This document shows positions 6,513 to 13,332 of a DNA stretch of 19,642 nucleotides, in pieces. Origin of the DNA: Pseudomonadota bacterium. GTDB lineage: Bacteria > Pseudomonadota > Alphaproteobacteria > Sphingomonadales > Sphingomonadaceae. The notes under the pieces are model-generated. The model saw nothing but the letters and a program-made list of their open reading frames with translations. It did not search any database and was not told where the DNA came from. The position numbers and the translations under genes are program-made. Positions within the stretch are counted from its first letter, which is position 1, and the number at the start of each line of letters is the position of its first letter. The stretch is taken from the NCBI GenBank assembly GCA_023390675.1, contig JAEWCK010000235.1, positions 1 to 19,642 of the forward strand, read 5' to 3'.

Positions 6513-7016
6513 ATGACCGAAACTTTGTCGCCCGTGCTGCCCGACAAGGTCGATCGCGCCGCGCGGGCGTTGCTCGAGGCGGCGTGCGACAAGCAACTGA
6601 GCATCGCGACCGCGGAGAGCTGCACCGGGGGGCTGCTCGCGTCGCTCCTCACCGATGTCGAAGGCGCGGCGCATGCGTTCGAACGCGGTTTCGTGACCTA
6701 CACCAACGAAGCCAAGGCCGAGCAGCTCGACATCCCGATCGACCTGATCGAGCGCGAGGGGGCGGTGAGCGAGAAGGTCGCGCGCGCAATGGCCGAAGGT
6801 GCGCTGCGCTGCAGCCGCGCCGATATCGCGCTTTCGGTGACGGGCTTTGCGGGCCGCGGCGCGCCGGGAGACGAACCTGGGCTCGTCCATTTCGCCTGCG
6901 CGCGCCGCGACGGGGTGACCGCGCACCGCGAGGAGCATTTCGGAGACGTCGGGCGCGGGCCGGTGCGGCTTGCCTGTCTGGAAGTGGGTCTCCAGATGCT
7001 GGGTGAGGCGATCTGA
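6513..7016 (+). CDS. pncC: CinA C-terminal-domain protein, nicotinamide-nucleotide amidase-like (PncC family)
   Basis: Characterised PncC enzymes deamidate nicotinamide mononucleotide to nicotinate mononucleotide and ammonia. This recycles NMN, for example that released by NAD-dependent DNA ligase. The 167-residue protein is the stand-alone CinA C-terminal domain. It has TAESCTGG (residues 33-40, presumed catalytic Ser36), GFVTYTNEAK (59-68), GAVSE and VTGFAG. The usual TGIAGPGGG stretch is replaced by TGFAGRGAPGDEPG, so it belongs to a divergent subgroup and its activity is less certain. AGGGA lies 6 bases before the ATG. The stop overlaps the nadE start by one base (TGATG), which supports coupled translation and a shared role in NAD metabolism. 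Confidence 0.85.
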   Translation: MTETLSPVLPDKVDRAARALLEAACDKQLSIATAESCTGGLLASLLTDVEGAAHAFERGFVTYTNEAKAEQLDIPIDLIEREGAVSEKVARAMAEGALRCSRADIALSVTGFAGRGAPGDEPGLVHFACARRDGVTAHREEHFGDVGRGPVRLACLEVGLQMLGEAI

Positions 7017-9067
7017 TGGCGAAACCCCACCCCTTTTATTCGCTCCACCGGCAGGGGATGATCCGCGCGGGCGTGTGCACGCCGGTGGCGACCGTGGGCG
7101 ACCCCGCCGCCAATACCGCGGCGACGATCGAGCTGGCGAAGCAGGGCGACAAGCTGGGCGCCGACCTGCTCGTCTTCCCCGAGCTCAACGTCACCTCCTA
7201 TGCGATCGACGACCTGCACCTGCAGGACACGATCCTCGAGGCGACCGAGGTCGGGATCGGCGAGATCGTCCGCGCGAGCCTCAAGCTCAGGCCGGTGCTG
7301 TGCATAGGCGCGGCGCTGCGGCGCAGCGGGCGAATCTACAATTGCGCGGTTGTCATCGCACGCGGGCGCGTGCTCGGGGTGGCCCCCAAGAGCTACCTGC
7401 CCAATTACCGCGAATATTACGAGAAGCGCTGGTTCGCGCCCGGCCATGGACTGACCGGGCTGGAGATGCAGGTCGCGGGGCAGACCGTCCCCTTCGGGAC
7501 CGACCTGATCTTCGCGGCGGAGGAGCTTTCCGACTTCGTCTTCCATGCCGAGGTGTGCGAGGATTATTGGGCGCCTTTGCCCCCCTCGACGATGGGCGCG
7601 ATGGCCGGGGCGCTGGTGCTGTGCAACCTTTCGGCCTCGAACATCGTGATCGGCAAAGCGCGCGAGCGGGCGATGCTGTGCGCGTCACAATCGGCGCGCG
7701 CGGTGGCGGCCTATGTCTATTCGGCCTCGGGCCCGGGCGAGAGCACGACCGATTTGGCGTGGGACGGCCAGGGCATGATCCACGAGCTCGGCGAGCTGAT
7801 CGCGACGACCGAACGCTTCGACATCGCCACCGAAGTGGTATGCGCCGACATCGACGTCGAACGGCTGCGGCTCGAGCGCGCCCGGATGGGGACGTTCAAC
7901 GATTGCGCCGCGGCCAATGGCCATCCCGAGACGCGCTTCCGTCGCGTGACCTTCCAGCACCAGCCCGAGTTCGACGATCGCGGGCTGATGCGCACGCTCC
8001 GCCGCTTCCCCTTCGTTCCCAACACGCCGGCGAAGCTGGAGGAGGATTGCTACGAGGCGTTCAACATCCAGGTCGAGGGCCTCAGGAAGCGGATCGAGGC
8101 GACGGGGACCAGGCATCTCGTCATCGGCGTGTCGGGCGGGCTCGATTCGACGCACGCGCTGATCGTCGCGGCCAAGGCGCTCGATCGGCTCGGGCGGCCG
8201 CGCTCGGATATCCTCGGCTTCACCATGCCCGGTTTCGCGACCGGCGAGGAAACCAGAGGCAATGCATGGAAGCTGATGGACGCGCTCGGCGTCACGGGCG
8301 CCGAGATCGACATCCGTCCCGCCGCGCGCGAGATGCTCGAGGGGATCGGGCATCCCTTCGCCAAGGGCGAGAAGGTCTACGACGTCACCTTCGAGAACGT
8401 CCAGGCGGGGTTGCGCACCGACTATCTGTTCCGCCTCGCCAATCGCCACGGCGGGTTCGTCGTCGGCACCGGCGATCTCAGCGAGCTCGCGCTCGGCTGG
8501 TGCACCTATGGCGTCGGGGACCAGATGAGCCATTATGGCGTCAACGCCGGCGTGCCCAAGACGCTGATCCAGTACCTGATCCGCTGGACGCTCAAGACGG
8601 GACAATTCACCGGCGAAGCTGCGGAAGTGGTCGCAGCGATCCTCGATACCGAGATCTCGCCCGAGCTGGTTCCTGCGGACGCCGAGGGGAAGATGCAGAG
8701 CACGCAGGACCGGATCGGGCCCTATGAGCTGCACGACTTCTTCCTGCACTACACCGTGCGGCATGGCCTCAGGCCATCCAAGATCGCGTTCCTCGCCTGG
8801 CATGCGTGGAAGGACGCGCAGGCGGGCTTGTGGCCGATCGACTTTCCGGCAGCGGGGCGCAACCAGTACGACCTGCCGACGATCGCGAAGTGGCTCGAGG
8901 AGTTCCTGTTCCGCTTCTTCCAGACCAGCCAGTTCAAGCGATCGGCGCAGCCCAACGGGCCCAAGGTCTCGGCGGGCGGTGCGCTCTCCCCGCGCGGCGA
9001 CTGGCGCGCGCCTTCGGACGGCGTCGCCAGGCCGTGGATCGACGAGCTGAAGGCGAGCCTCCCGTGA
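7016..9067 (+). CDS. nadE: Glutamine-dependent NAD+ synthetase
   Basis: NadE makes NAD+ from nicotinate adenine dinucleotide, ATP and glutamine-derived ammonia, the last step of NAD synthesis. The 683-residue, two-domain form is evident. The N-terminal nitrilase-type glutaminase has the triad Glu56 (FPELN), Lys125 (APKSYLPNY) and Cys181 (VCEDYW). The C-terminal synthetase has the PP-loop SGGLDS at residues 373-378, then GTGDLSELALGW and a long C-terminal region. Length and domain order fit the large bacterial type also found in Mycobacterium. It is cotranscribed with the pncC-like gene, its start overlapping that stop by one base. Its own stop overlaps a possible GTG start at 9064. Confidence 0.97.
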   Translation: MAKPHPFYSLHRQGMIRAGVCTPVATVGDPAANTAATIELAKQGDKLGADLLVFPELNVTSYAIDDLHLQDTILEATEVGIGEIVRASLKLRPVLCIGAALRRSGRIYNCAVVIARGRVLGVAPKSYLPNYREYYEKRWFAPGHGLTGLEMQVAGQTVPFGTDLIFAAEELSDFVFHAEVCEDYWAPLPPSTMGAMAGALVLCNLSASNIVIGKARERAMLCASQSARAVAAYVYSASGPGESTTDLAWDGQGMIHELGELIATTERFDIATEVVCADIDVERLRLERARMGTFNDCAAANGHPETRFRRVTFQHQPEFDDRGLMRTLRRFPFVPNTPAKLEEDCYEAFNIQVEGLRKRIEATGTRHLVIGVSGGLDSTHALIVAAKALDRLGRPRSDILGFTMPGFATGEETRGNAWKLMDALGVTGAEIDIRPAAREMLEGIGHPFAKGEKVYDVTFENVQAGLRTDYLFRLANRHGGFVVGTGDLSELALGWCTYGVGDQMSHYGVNAGVPKTLIQYLIRWTLKTGQFTGEAAEVVAAILDTEISPELVPADAEGKMQSTQDRIGPYELHDFFLHYTVRHGLRPSKIAFLAWHAWKDAQAGLWPIDFPAAGRNQYDLPTIAKWLEEFLFRFFQTSQFKRSAQPNGPKVSAGGALSPRGDWRAPSDGVARPWIDELKASLP

Positions 9068-9129
9068 GGATCGGGTTGCGCGGGCTGGGCATGCTGGTCC
9101 TCCCCTTGCTGCTGGCCGGGCCGGTGTGA
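9064..9129 (+). CDS. Tiny ORF resembling a signal peptide, coupled to nadE (possible 5' part of a frameshifted gene)
   Basis: A GTG at 9064 overlaps the nadE TGA as GTGA and opens a 21-residue frame. It has the form of a signal peptide: Arg at positions 2 and 6, then a hydrophobic LGMLVLPLLLAG core. It stops at TGA 9127-9129 right where a mature protein would begin. The next ORF starts at 9126 in another frame. Either this is a coupled leader peptide, or the two ORFs are one small secreted-protein gene broken by a frameshift. Confidence 0.4.
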   Translation: MRIGLRGLGMLVLPLLLAGPV

Positions 9130-9278
9130 CCCTGCCTATCGGCCCGACGGCGATGACGGTCCTTTCATGGACCGTCCCGATATCCCCCGACCGCCTGAGC
9201 TATCTGGAAGTCTCGGGAAACAATGGTCGCGTTGTCACGCTTTGCCGCATGGGAATCGAGCGCCCCAAGCCCAACTGA
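9126..9278 (+). CDS. Small ORF of 50 residues, probably continuing the signal-peptide ORF in a shifted frame
   Basis: The frame opens at GTG 9126, overlapping the previous stop as GTGA, and ends at TGA 9276-9278. About three-quarters of its third codon positions are G or C, in keeping with neighbouring coding sequence. The product looks protein-like: polar and ordered, with SYLEVSGNNGRVVTLCR near its end. No family is recognised. Joined to the preceding ORF it would give a secreted protein of about 70 residues. An internal ATG at 9153 is another possible start. Confidence 0.35.
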   Translation: MTLPIGPTAMTVLSWTVPISPDRLSYLEVSGNNGRVVTLCRMGIERPKPN

Positions 9279-9338
9279 GCGGATTGCGGTCGCGGCCCCC
9301 GAGCGGCTACGCATGGCACGCGTTACCAGGGGGAAGCC

Positions 9339-9833
9339 ATGCATCACTGGAAGTCCGGTGCGGCGGTTGCCGCGATGCTGCTCACGGCTATGCCCGCCAG
9401 CGCCGATTGGCCGCCGGTCAAATGGGGGATGACGCAGGAGCAAGTGCTCGCCGCGATGCCCGGCGCGGTGGCGCGGGCGTGGAAGGGCGAGGACAACGAC
9501 GTCTGGGGACGCCGGATGCTCGCCGACGCGCCCAATGCCGATGGCGACATCGCGCTCACCGCCGAATTCTACTTCGACGCGAAGCACAAGAAGCTCGTCT
9601 TCGTGCGGCAAGTCGCCAAAGACCCGAAAAGCTGCGCGGATTGGCGCAAGATCCTCGTCGCGCGCTACGGCCCGGGCACGCCGGGCAAGAAGGACGGGCT
9701 CGGCATCATGGACTCGATCCGCTGGACCGACAGCGACGGCGACACATTGCTGTTCCTTTCGATCACCATGCCCGAAAGCGGCCCCTATTACTGCCACCTG
9801 ATCGACGGCGTGCCGGCCGACCAGAAAGGTTGA
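9339..9833 (+). CDS. Secreted protein of unknown function
   Basis: The 164-residue product begins with a signal peptide: Lys5, a hydrophobic stretch at about residues 8-21, and probable cleavage after PASA (22/23). The mature part begins DWPPVKWGMTQEQVLAAMPG. A W-G-M-(S/T)-x-x-x-V opening like this is common to small exported proteins with an alpha/beta repeat, but I cannot name the family. Two cysteines (about 98 and 152) could form a disulfide. AGGGGGA ends 4 bases before the ATG, a strong ribosome site that supports this frame over long antisense frames. It stands between the nadE group and the GH3 gene with no evident functional link. Confidence 0.75.
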   Translation: MHHWKSGAAVAAMLLTAMPASADWPPVKWGMTQEQVLAAMPGAVARAWKGEDNDVWGRRMLADAPNADGDIALTAEFYFDAKHKKLVFVRQVAKDPKSCADWRKILVARYGPGTPGKKDGLGIMDSIRWTDSDGDTLLFLSITMPESGPYYCHLIDGVPADQKG

Positions 9834-9970
9834 CGGCGCGCCGCCCGCCGCTGCCGTGCTCGGCGCGTCCGGGTTCGATGCCATGTCGGGCGCGTCGCTC
9901 GCGCTGCGCGGCCGGGTGCCAGGCTTCGTCGGGCGGGCATGCCAGGGGCAAAAGCGCAGCGAGCTGAAAC

Positions 9971-9984
9971 TGGAAGCGCGTTCA
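9971..9984. promoter_or_regulatory. LacI-type operator-like dyad upstream of the GH3 gene
   Basis: TGGAAGCGCGTTCA is an imperfect palindrome (5 of 7 pairs) with a central CG, the layout of many LacI/GalR-family operators. It lies about 26 bp upstream of the probable -10 element. A second, similar site is at 10022-10035. Assignment is tentative because no LacI-type gene is in the window. Confidence 0.3.
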
Positions 9985-10006
9985 CGGTAGCGTTAGCGAC
10001 CGGGCC

Positions 10007-10015
10007 TGTTATACC
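10007..10015 (+). promoter_or_regulatory. Candidate extended -10 promoter for the GH3 gene
   Basis: TGTTATACC contains the extended -10 signature TG followed one base later by TATACC. It would start transcription near 10022, about 30 bases before the GH3 ATG. No good -35 hexamer is seen at 16-18 bp, which is tolerable for an extended -10 promoter. The predicted start coincides with the operator-like dyad at 10022. Confidence 0.4.
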
Positions 10016-10021
10016 CCTCCC

Positions 10022-10035
10022 TGACAACGCTGACA
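10022..10035. promoter_or_regulatory. LacI-type operator-like dyad at the probable GH3 transcription start
   Basis: TGACAACGCTGACA is an imperfect palindrome around a central CG with 5 of 7 matching pairs, like LacI/GalR-family operators. It would overlap the transcription start inferred from the extended -10 element, a usual place for repression of sugar genes. The ribosome site GGGAGAGGA follows at 10041-10049. Confidence 0.35.
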
Positions 10036-10052
10036 AAACAGGGAGAGGATTC

Positions 10053-12266
10053 ATGACAATCCGTCGCCGGGCCGTCGCGGCTCCGCTGATCGCGCTCGCT
10101 TACTGCCTCGCCGCCGCGCCCGCCAATGCCCAGCAGGCGCAGCCCTGGAGCAACGCCAGGCTCTCCCCCGACGAGCGGACGAAGCTGGTCCTCGCCGAGA
10201 TGACGCAGGACGAGAAATTGACGCTCGTCTTCGGCTATTTCGGCACCGATTTTCCGTCCAAGAACGGCTTCAAGACGTCCCCCGAGGCGCGCCCGGGATC
10301 GGCGGGCTATGTGCCCGCGATCCCGCGGCTCGGCATTCCGGAGCAGTGGGAAACCGATGCCGGCGTCGGCGTCGCGACGCAGGGCGGCGCGGACGGCAAG
10401 CGCGGGCGCACTGCCCTCCCCTCGGGCCTCGCCACCACCGCGAGCTGGAACCCCGAGCTCGCGTTCAAGGGCGGCGCGATGATCGGCGCCGAGGCGCGCG
10501 CATCGGGCTTCAACGTCATGCTCGCCGGCGGCGTCGACCTGATGCGCGAGCCGCGCAACGGGCGGAACTTCGAATATGGCGGCGAGGACCCGCTGCTCGC
10601 GGGCACGATGGTCGGCGCGCAGATCGCGGGAATCCAGTCGAATCACATCATCTCGACCGTCAAGCACTATGCCGTGAACGACCAGGAAACCGACCGCGAC
10701 CACGGCAATTCGATCATCGATCCGGTCGCGGCGCGGATGAGCGACCTGCTCGCCTTCCAGCTCGCGATCGAGCGCGGCGATCCGGGATCGGTGATGTGCT
10801 CGTACAACAAGGTCAACGGCACGCATGCCTGCGAGAATCCGTGGCTGCTCACCGACGTGCTGCGGCGCGACTGGGGGTATAAGGGCTATGTGATGTCCGA
10901 CTGGGGCGCGACGCATTCGACCGTCGCTGCCGCCAATGCCGGGCTCGACCAGGATTCGGGCTTCCCGTTCGACGAAAAGCCCTATTTCGGCGCGCCGCTC
11001 AAGGAGGCGCTGGCCAAAGGCGAGGTTTCCGCAGCGCGGCTCGACGCGATGGCGGGCGCGATCCTTCGCTCGATGTTCGCGCACGGGCTGTTCGATCATC
11101 CGGTAACCGAAGCGCCGATGGAGCTGCCCGGCGAAATGCTCGCGAAGCACGCCGAGGTGACGCGCGCGGATGCCGAGGAAGGCGCAGTGCTGCTCCGGAA
11201 CGAAGGCGCGGTCCTGCCGCTCTCGCCGGCGGTGAAGAAGATCGTCGTGATCGGCGGGCATGCCGACAAGGGCGTGCTCGCGGGGAGCGGGTCGTCGCTG
11301 GTCTATCCGGTGGGCGGCAATGCGGTACCGGGGATCGAGCCCAAGGGCTGGCCGGGGCCGGTGATGTACTATCCGAACGCGCCGCTCGCCGCGATCCGGC
11401 GACAGGCGCCGGGCGCCGAGATCGTCTTCACCGACGGCAACGATCGCAAGGCGGCGGCGGAAGCGGCGAAGACGGCCGACGTGGCGATCGTGTTCGCGAC
11501 GCAATGGGCGGGCGAGAGCTTCGACGTTTCGCTGAGCCTCAAGGACGATCAGGACAAATTGATCTCGGCAGTAGCCGACGCCAATCCGAAGACGGTGGTA
11601 GTCCTCGAGACCGGCGGTCCGGTGCTGACCCCGTGGCGCGACAGGACCGCGGCGATCCTCGAGGTCTGGTATCCGGGCACCGCAGGCGGCGACGCGATCG
11701 CCAATTTGCTGTTCGGCAAGGTCAATCCCTCGGGCCATCTCCCCGCGAGCTTCCCCGCGAGCCTCGACCAGCTGCCCAATCCCAAGGAGCCGGCCAAGGG
11801 CGACGTGACCTATTCGGAGGGCGCGACGGTCGGCTACAAATGGCATGACGCCAAGGGGCAGACGCCGGCCTATCCGTTCGGCCACGGCCTTTCCTACACC
11901 AGCTTCGCGCATTCGGGATTGACGGCGGAGGCCGCGGGCGGATCGATCAAGGTCAGCTTCAGCGTGCGCAACACCGGCAAGCTGGCGGGCAAGGACGTCG
12001 CGCAGATCTATGTCGGCGGCGCGGGCTGGGAAGCGCCCAGGCGGCTCGGCGGCTTCGAGAAGGTCGCGCTGGCGCCGGGCGAGGCGAAGACAGTGACGCT
12101 CGCGATCGACCCGCGCCTGCTCGCCAGCTTCGATGGCGCGAGCCATAGCTGGAAAATCGCGGGCGGGAGCTATCAGGTGATGCTCGGCGCCTCCTCGCGC
12201 GAAATCGGCGAGACGGTCACGGTCACGCTGCCGACGCGCGAGATCGCCGTGGGGTGGCGGCCCTAG
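10053..12266 (+). CDS. Exported glycoside hydrolase family 3 beta-glucosidase-like enzyme
   Basis: The 737-residue product starts with RRR and a hydrophobic signal peptide, probably cleaved after PANA (26/27), so it is periplasmic or secreted. GH3 domain A includes KHYAVND (204-210) and the nucleophile motif MSDWGA with Asp283. Domain B follows, with GESFD and Glu488 at the usual place of the acid/base, and a C-terminal fibronectin III-like domain begins near 640. Family members remove beta-linked glucose or xylose from oligosaccharide ends; the exact substrate cannot be read from sequence. The ATG at 10053 is used because GGGAGAGGA precedes it and the signal peptide starts there; an upstream in-frame extension is not supported. 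Operator-like dyads precede it. Its TAG stop shares CTAG with the convergent oxidoreductase gene. Confidence 0.94.
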   Translation: MTIRRRAVAAPLIALAYCLAAAPANAQQAQPWSNARLSPDERTKLVLAEMTQDEKLTLVFGYFGTDFPSKNGFKTSPEARPGSAGYVPAIPRLGIPEQWETDAGVGVATQGGADGKRGRTALPSGLATTASWNPELAFKGGAMIGAEARASGFNVMLAGGVDLMREPRNGRNFEYGGEDPLLAGTMVGAQIAGIQSNHIISTVKHYAVNDQETDRDHGNSIIDPVAARMSDLLAFQLAIERGDPGSVMCSYNKVNGTHACENPWLLTDVLRRDWGYKGYVMSDWGATHSTVAAANAGLDQDSGFPFDEKPYFGAPLKEALAKGEVSAARLDAMAGAILRSMFAHGLFDHPVTEAPMELPGEMLAKHAEVTRADAEEGAVLLRNEGAVLPLSPAVKKIVVIGGHADKGVLAGSGSSLVYPVGGNAVPGIEPKGWPGPVMYYPNAPLAAIRRQAPGAEIVFTDGNDRKAAAEAAKTADVAIVFATQWAGESFDVSLSLKDDQDKLISAVADANPKTVVVLETGGPVLTPWRDRTAAILEVWYPGTAGGDAIANLLFGKVNPSGHLPASFPASLDQLPNPKEPAKGDVTYSEGATVGYKWHDAKGQTPAYPFGHGLSYTSFAHSGLTAEAAGGSIKVSFSVRNTGKLAGKDVAQIYVGGAGWEAPRRLGGFEKVALAPGEAKTVTLAIDPRLLASFDGASHSWKIAGGSYQVMLGASSREIGETVTVTLPTREIAVGWRP

Positions 12267-13285
12267 AGCGTCACCCGCCGCCCCTCGGCGGCGCTCTGCC
12301 GGGCAAGATCGATGATCCGAAGCCCCGCCACTGCGTCCTCCGCGGTCACCGGCGGAGGCGCGCCCTCGCCGATCGCGCGCGCGACGCCCGCGTAGAAGCG
12401 CCGATAGTCGCCGCGCTCGGTGGCGATTGTCTCGCTACGACCGTCGCCGAAGACGAGCGTGCCGTCATTGGCGGGATCCTGCGCGCCATAATCGGAGTCG
12501 CTCGCCTTGCCGCCGGCCTTGAGGAACGTCTCCTGCGGATCGAGCCCGTATTTGACGAAGCTCGCGAGCGTGCCGTGGAGCGAGAAGCGCGGGCGCGGAC
12601 TGGCCACCAGCCGCGACGTGGACAGGATCACGCGCCGCGCGCCGTAGTGAAAGGCGATCTCGAAATAATCGTCGACGCGCGCGCCGCCGCGCTGGCGCAC
12701 GACATCGGCAGTGAGCGATTCGGGCTGGCCGAACAGCTGGAGCGCCTGATCGATCATGTGCGGCCCAAGATCGTTGAGGGCGCCCGCCCCGGCCTCCGGA
12801 CTATCCTTCCACGCCTCGGTGACTTCGGGGCGATAGCGGTCCCAGCGCAATTCGGCGAGCATGAGTTCCCCCAGCCGCCCGCTGCCGAGCAGCTTTGCGA
12901 CGGTGAGATAATCGCCGTCCCAGCGCCGGTTGTGGAATGCCGCAAGCACCCTGCCCTTCGCGCGGGCAAGCGCGATCAGCGCTTCGCCGTCCGCGATGCT
13001 GGTCGCGAAGGGCTTGTCGATCACGACGTGCTTGCCCGCCTCGAGCGCCGCCTTCGCCAGCGGGAAATGCGTGTCGTTGGGCGTCGAGATCACCACCAAC
13101 GCGATGCCCGGATCGGCGATCAGCGCTTCGGCGCTCGTCACCGCCGCGTCGGGATAGCGCGCATGGACTTCGTCGGCGCGCGAGGTGGCGATCGCTGCGA
13201 GTTGCAACCCCTCCACCGCGTCGACCAGCGGCGCGTGGAACGCCATGCCGCCGAGCCCATAGCCGATGACGCCGGTGCGGATCAT
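12263..13285 (-). CDS. Cytoplasmic Gfo/Idh/MocA-family oxidoreductase, YdgJ/scyllo-inositol dehydrogenase-like
   Basis: The 340-residue protein has no signal peptide. It begins with the NAD(P)-binding GVIGYGLGG (residues 5-13). IDKP with Lys91 is the family's EKP-type motif, and Asp172 and His176 in NDLGPHMID complete the usual active site. FHAPL, TPNDTHFPLA, FHNRRWD and the late KYGLDPQE closely resemble E. coli YdgJ and the NADP-dependent scyllo-inositol dehydrogenases of Bacillus, so oxidation or reduction of a cyclitol or sugar is likely. The true substrate is unknown. AGGAGG sits 5 bases before the ATG. It is divergent from the aminotransferase-fold gene with a 47-bp spacer and convergent with the GH3 gene. 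Confidence 0.93.
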   Translation of the reverse strand: MIRTGVIGYGLGGMAFHAPLVDAVEGLQLAAIATSRADEVHARYPDAAVTSAEALIADPGIALVVISTPNDTHFPLAKAALEAGKHVVIDKPFATSIADGEALIALARAKGRVLAAFHNRRWDGDYLTVAKLLGSGRLGELMLAELRWDRYRPEVTEAWKDSPEAGAGALNDLGPHMIDQALQLFGQPESLTADVVRQRGGARVDDYFEIAFHYGARRVILSTSRLVASPRPRFSLHGTLASFVKYGLDPQETFLKAGGKASDSDYGAQDPANDGTLVFGDGRSETIATERGDYRRFYAGVARAIGEGAPPPVTAEDAVAGLRIIDLARQSAAEGRRVTL

Positions 13286-13299
13286 GCGCGCCTCCTCTT

Positions 13300-13326
13300 T
13301 TGCCTGTCGCCTGCCCGCTCTATGCC
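13300..13326 (+). promoter_or_regulatory. Candidate promoter for a leaderless aminotransferase-fold gene
   Basis: TATGCC at 13321-13326 resembles a -10 hexamer and TTGCCT at 13300-13305 a weak -35 hexamer with a short 15-bp spacer. A start 7 bases after the -10 element would be 13333, the A of the ATG. No Shine-Dalgarno sequence lies before that ATG, in line with a leaderless mRNA. The whole divergent spacer is only 47 bp. Confidence 0.3.
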
Positions 13327-13332
13327 AGCATC

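Noticed and set aside
6970..8727. A 585-codon plus-strand frame overlapping pncC and nadE
   Set aside because: It is a shifted shadow of nadE with an Arg/Gly/Ala-rich, domain-free product.
9165..9884. A 239-codon minus-strand frame opposite the small secreted protein
   Set aside because: The plus-strand gene has a strong ribosome site and a signal peptide, while the minus frame shows no domain and no clear ribosome site.
9834..10052. A further small gene between the secreted protein and the GH3 gene
   Set aside because: Open frames here have poor starts and Arg/Ala-rich products; the region is better explained by promoter and operator-like sites.
9993..12146. A 717-codon open frame on the minus strand opposite the GH3 gene
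   Set aside because: Its product is Arg/His/Asp-rich without any domain, and the plus strand has a signal peptide, ribosome site and full GH3 motifs. Long antisense frames are expected at this GC content.
13300..13332. TTG at 13300 as start of the aminotransferase-fold gene
   Set aside because: The eleven extra residues do not resemble the family's N-terminus, and no ribosome site fits the TTG better than the ATG at 13333.
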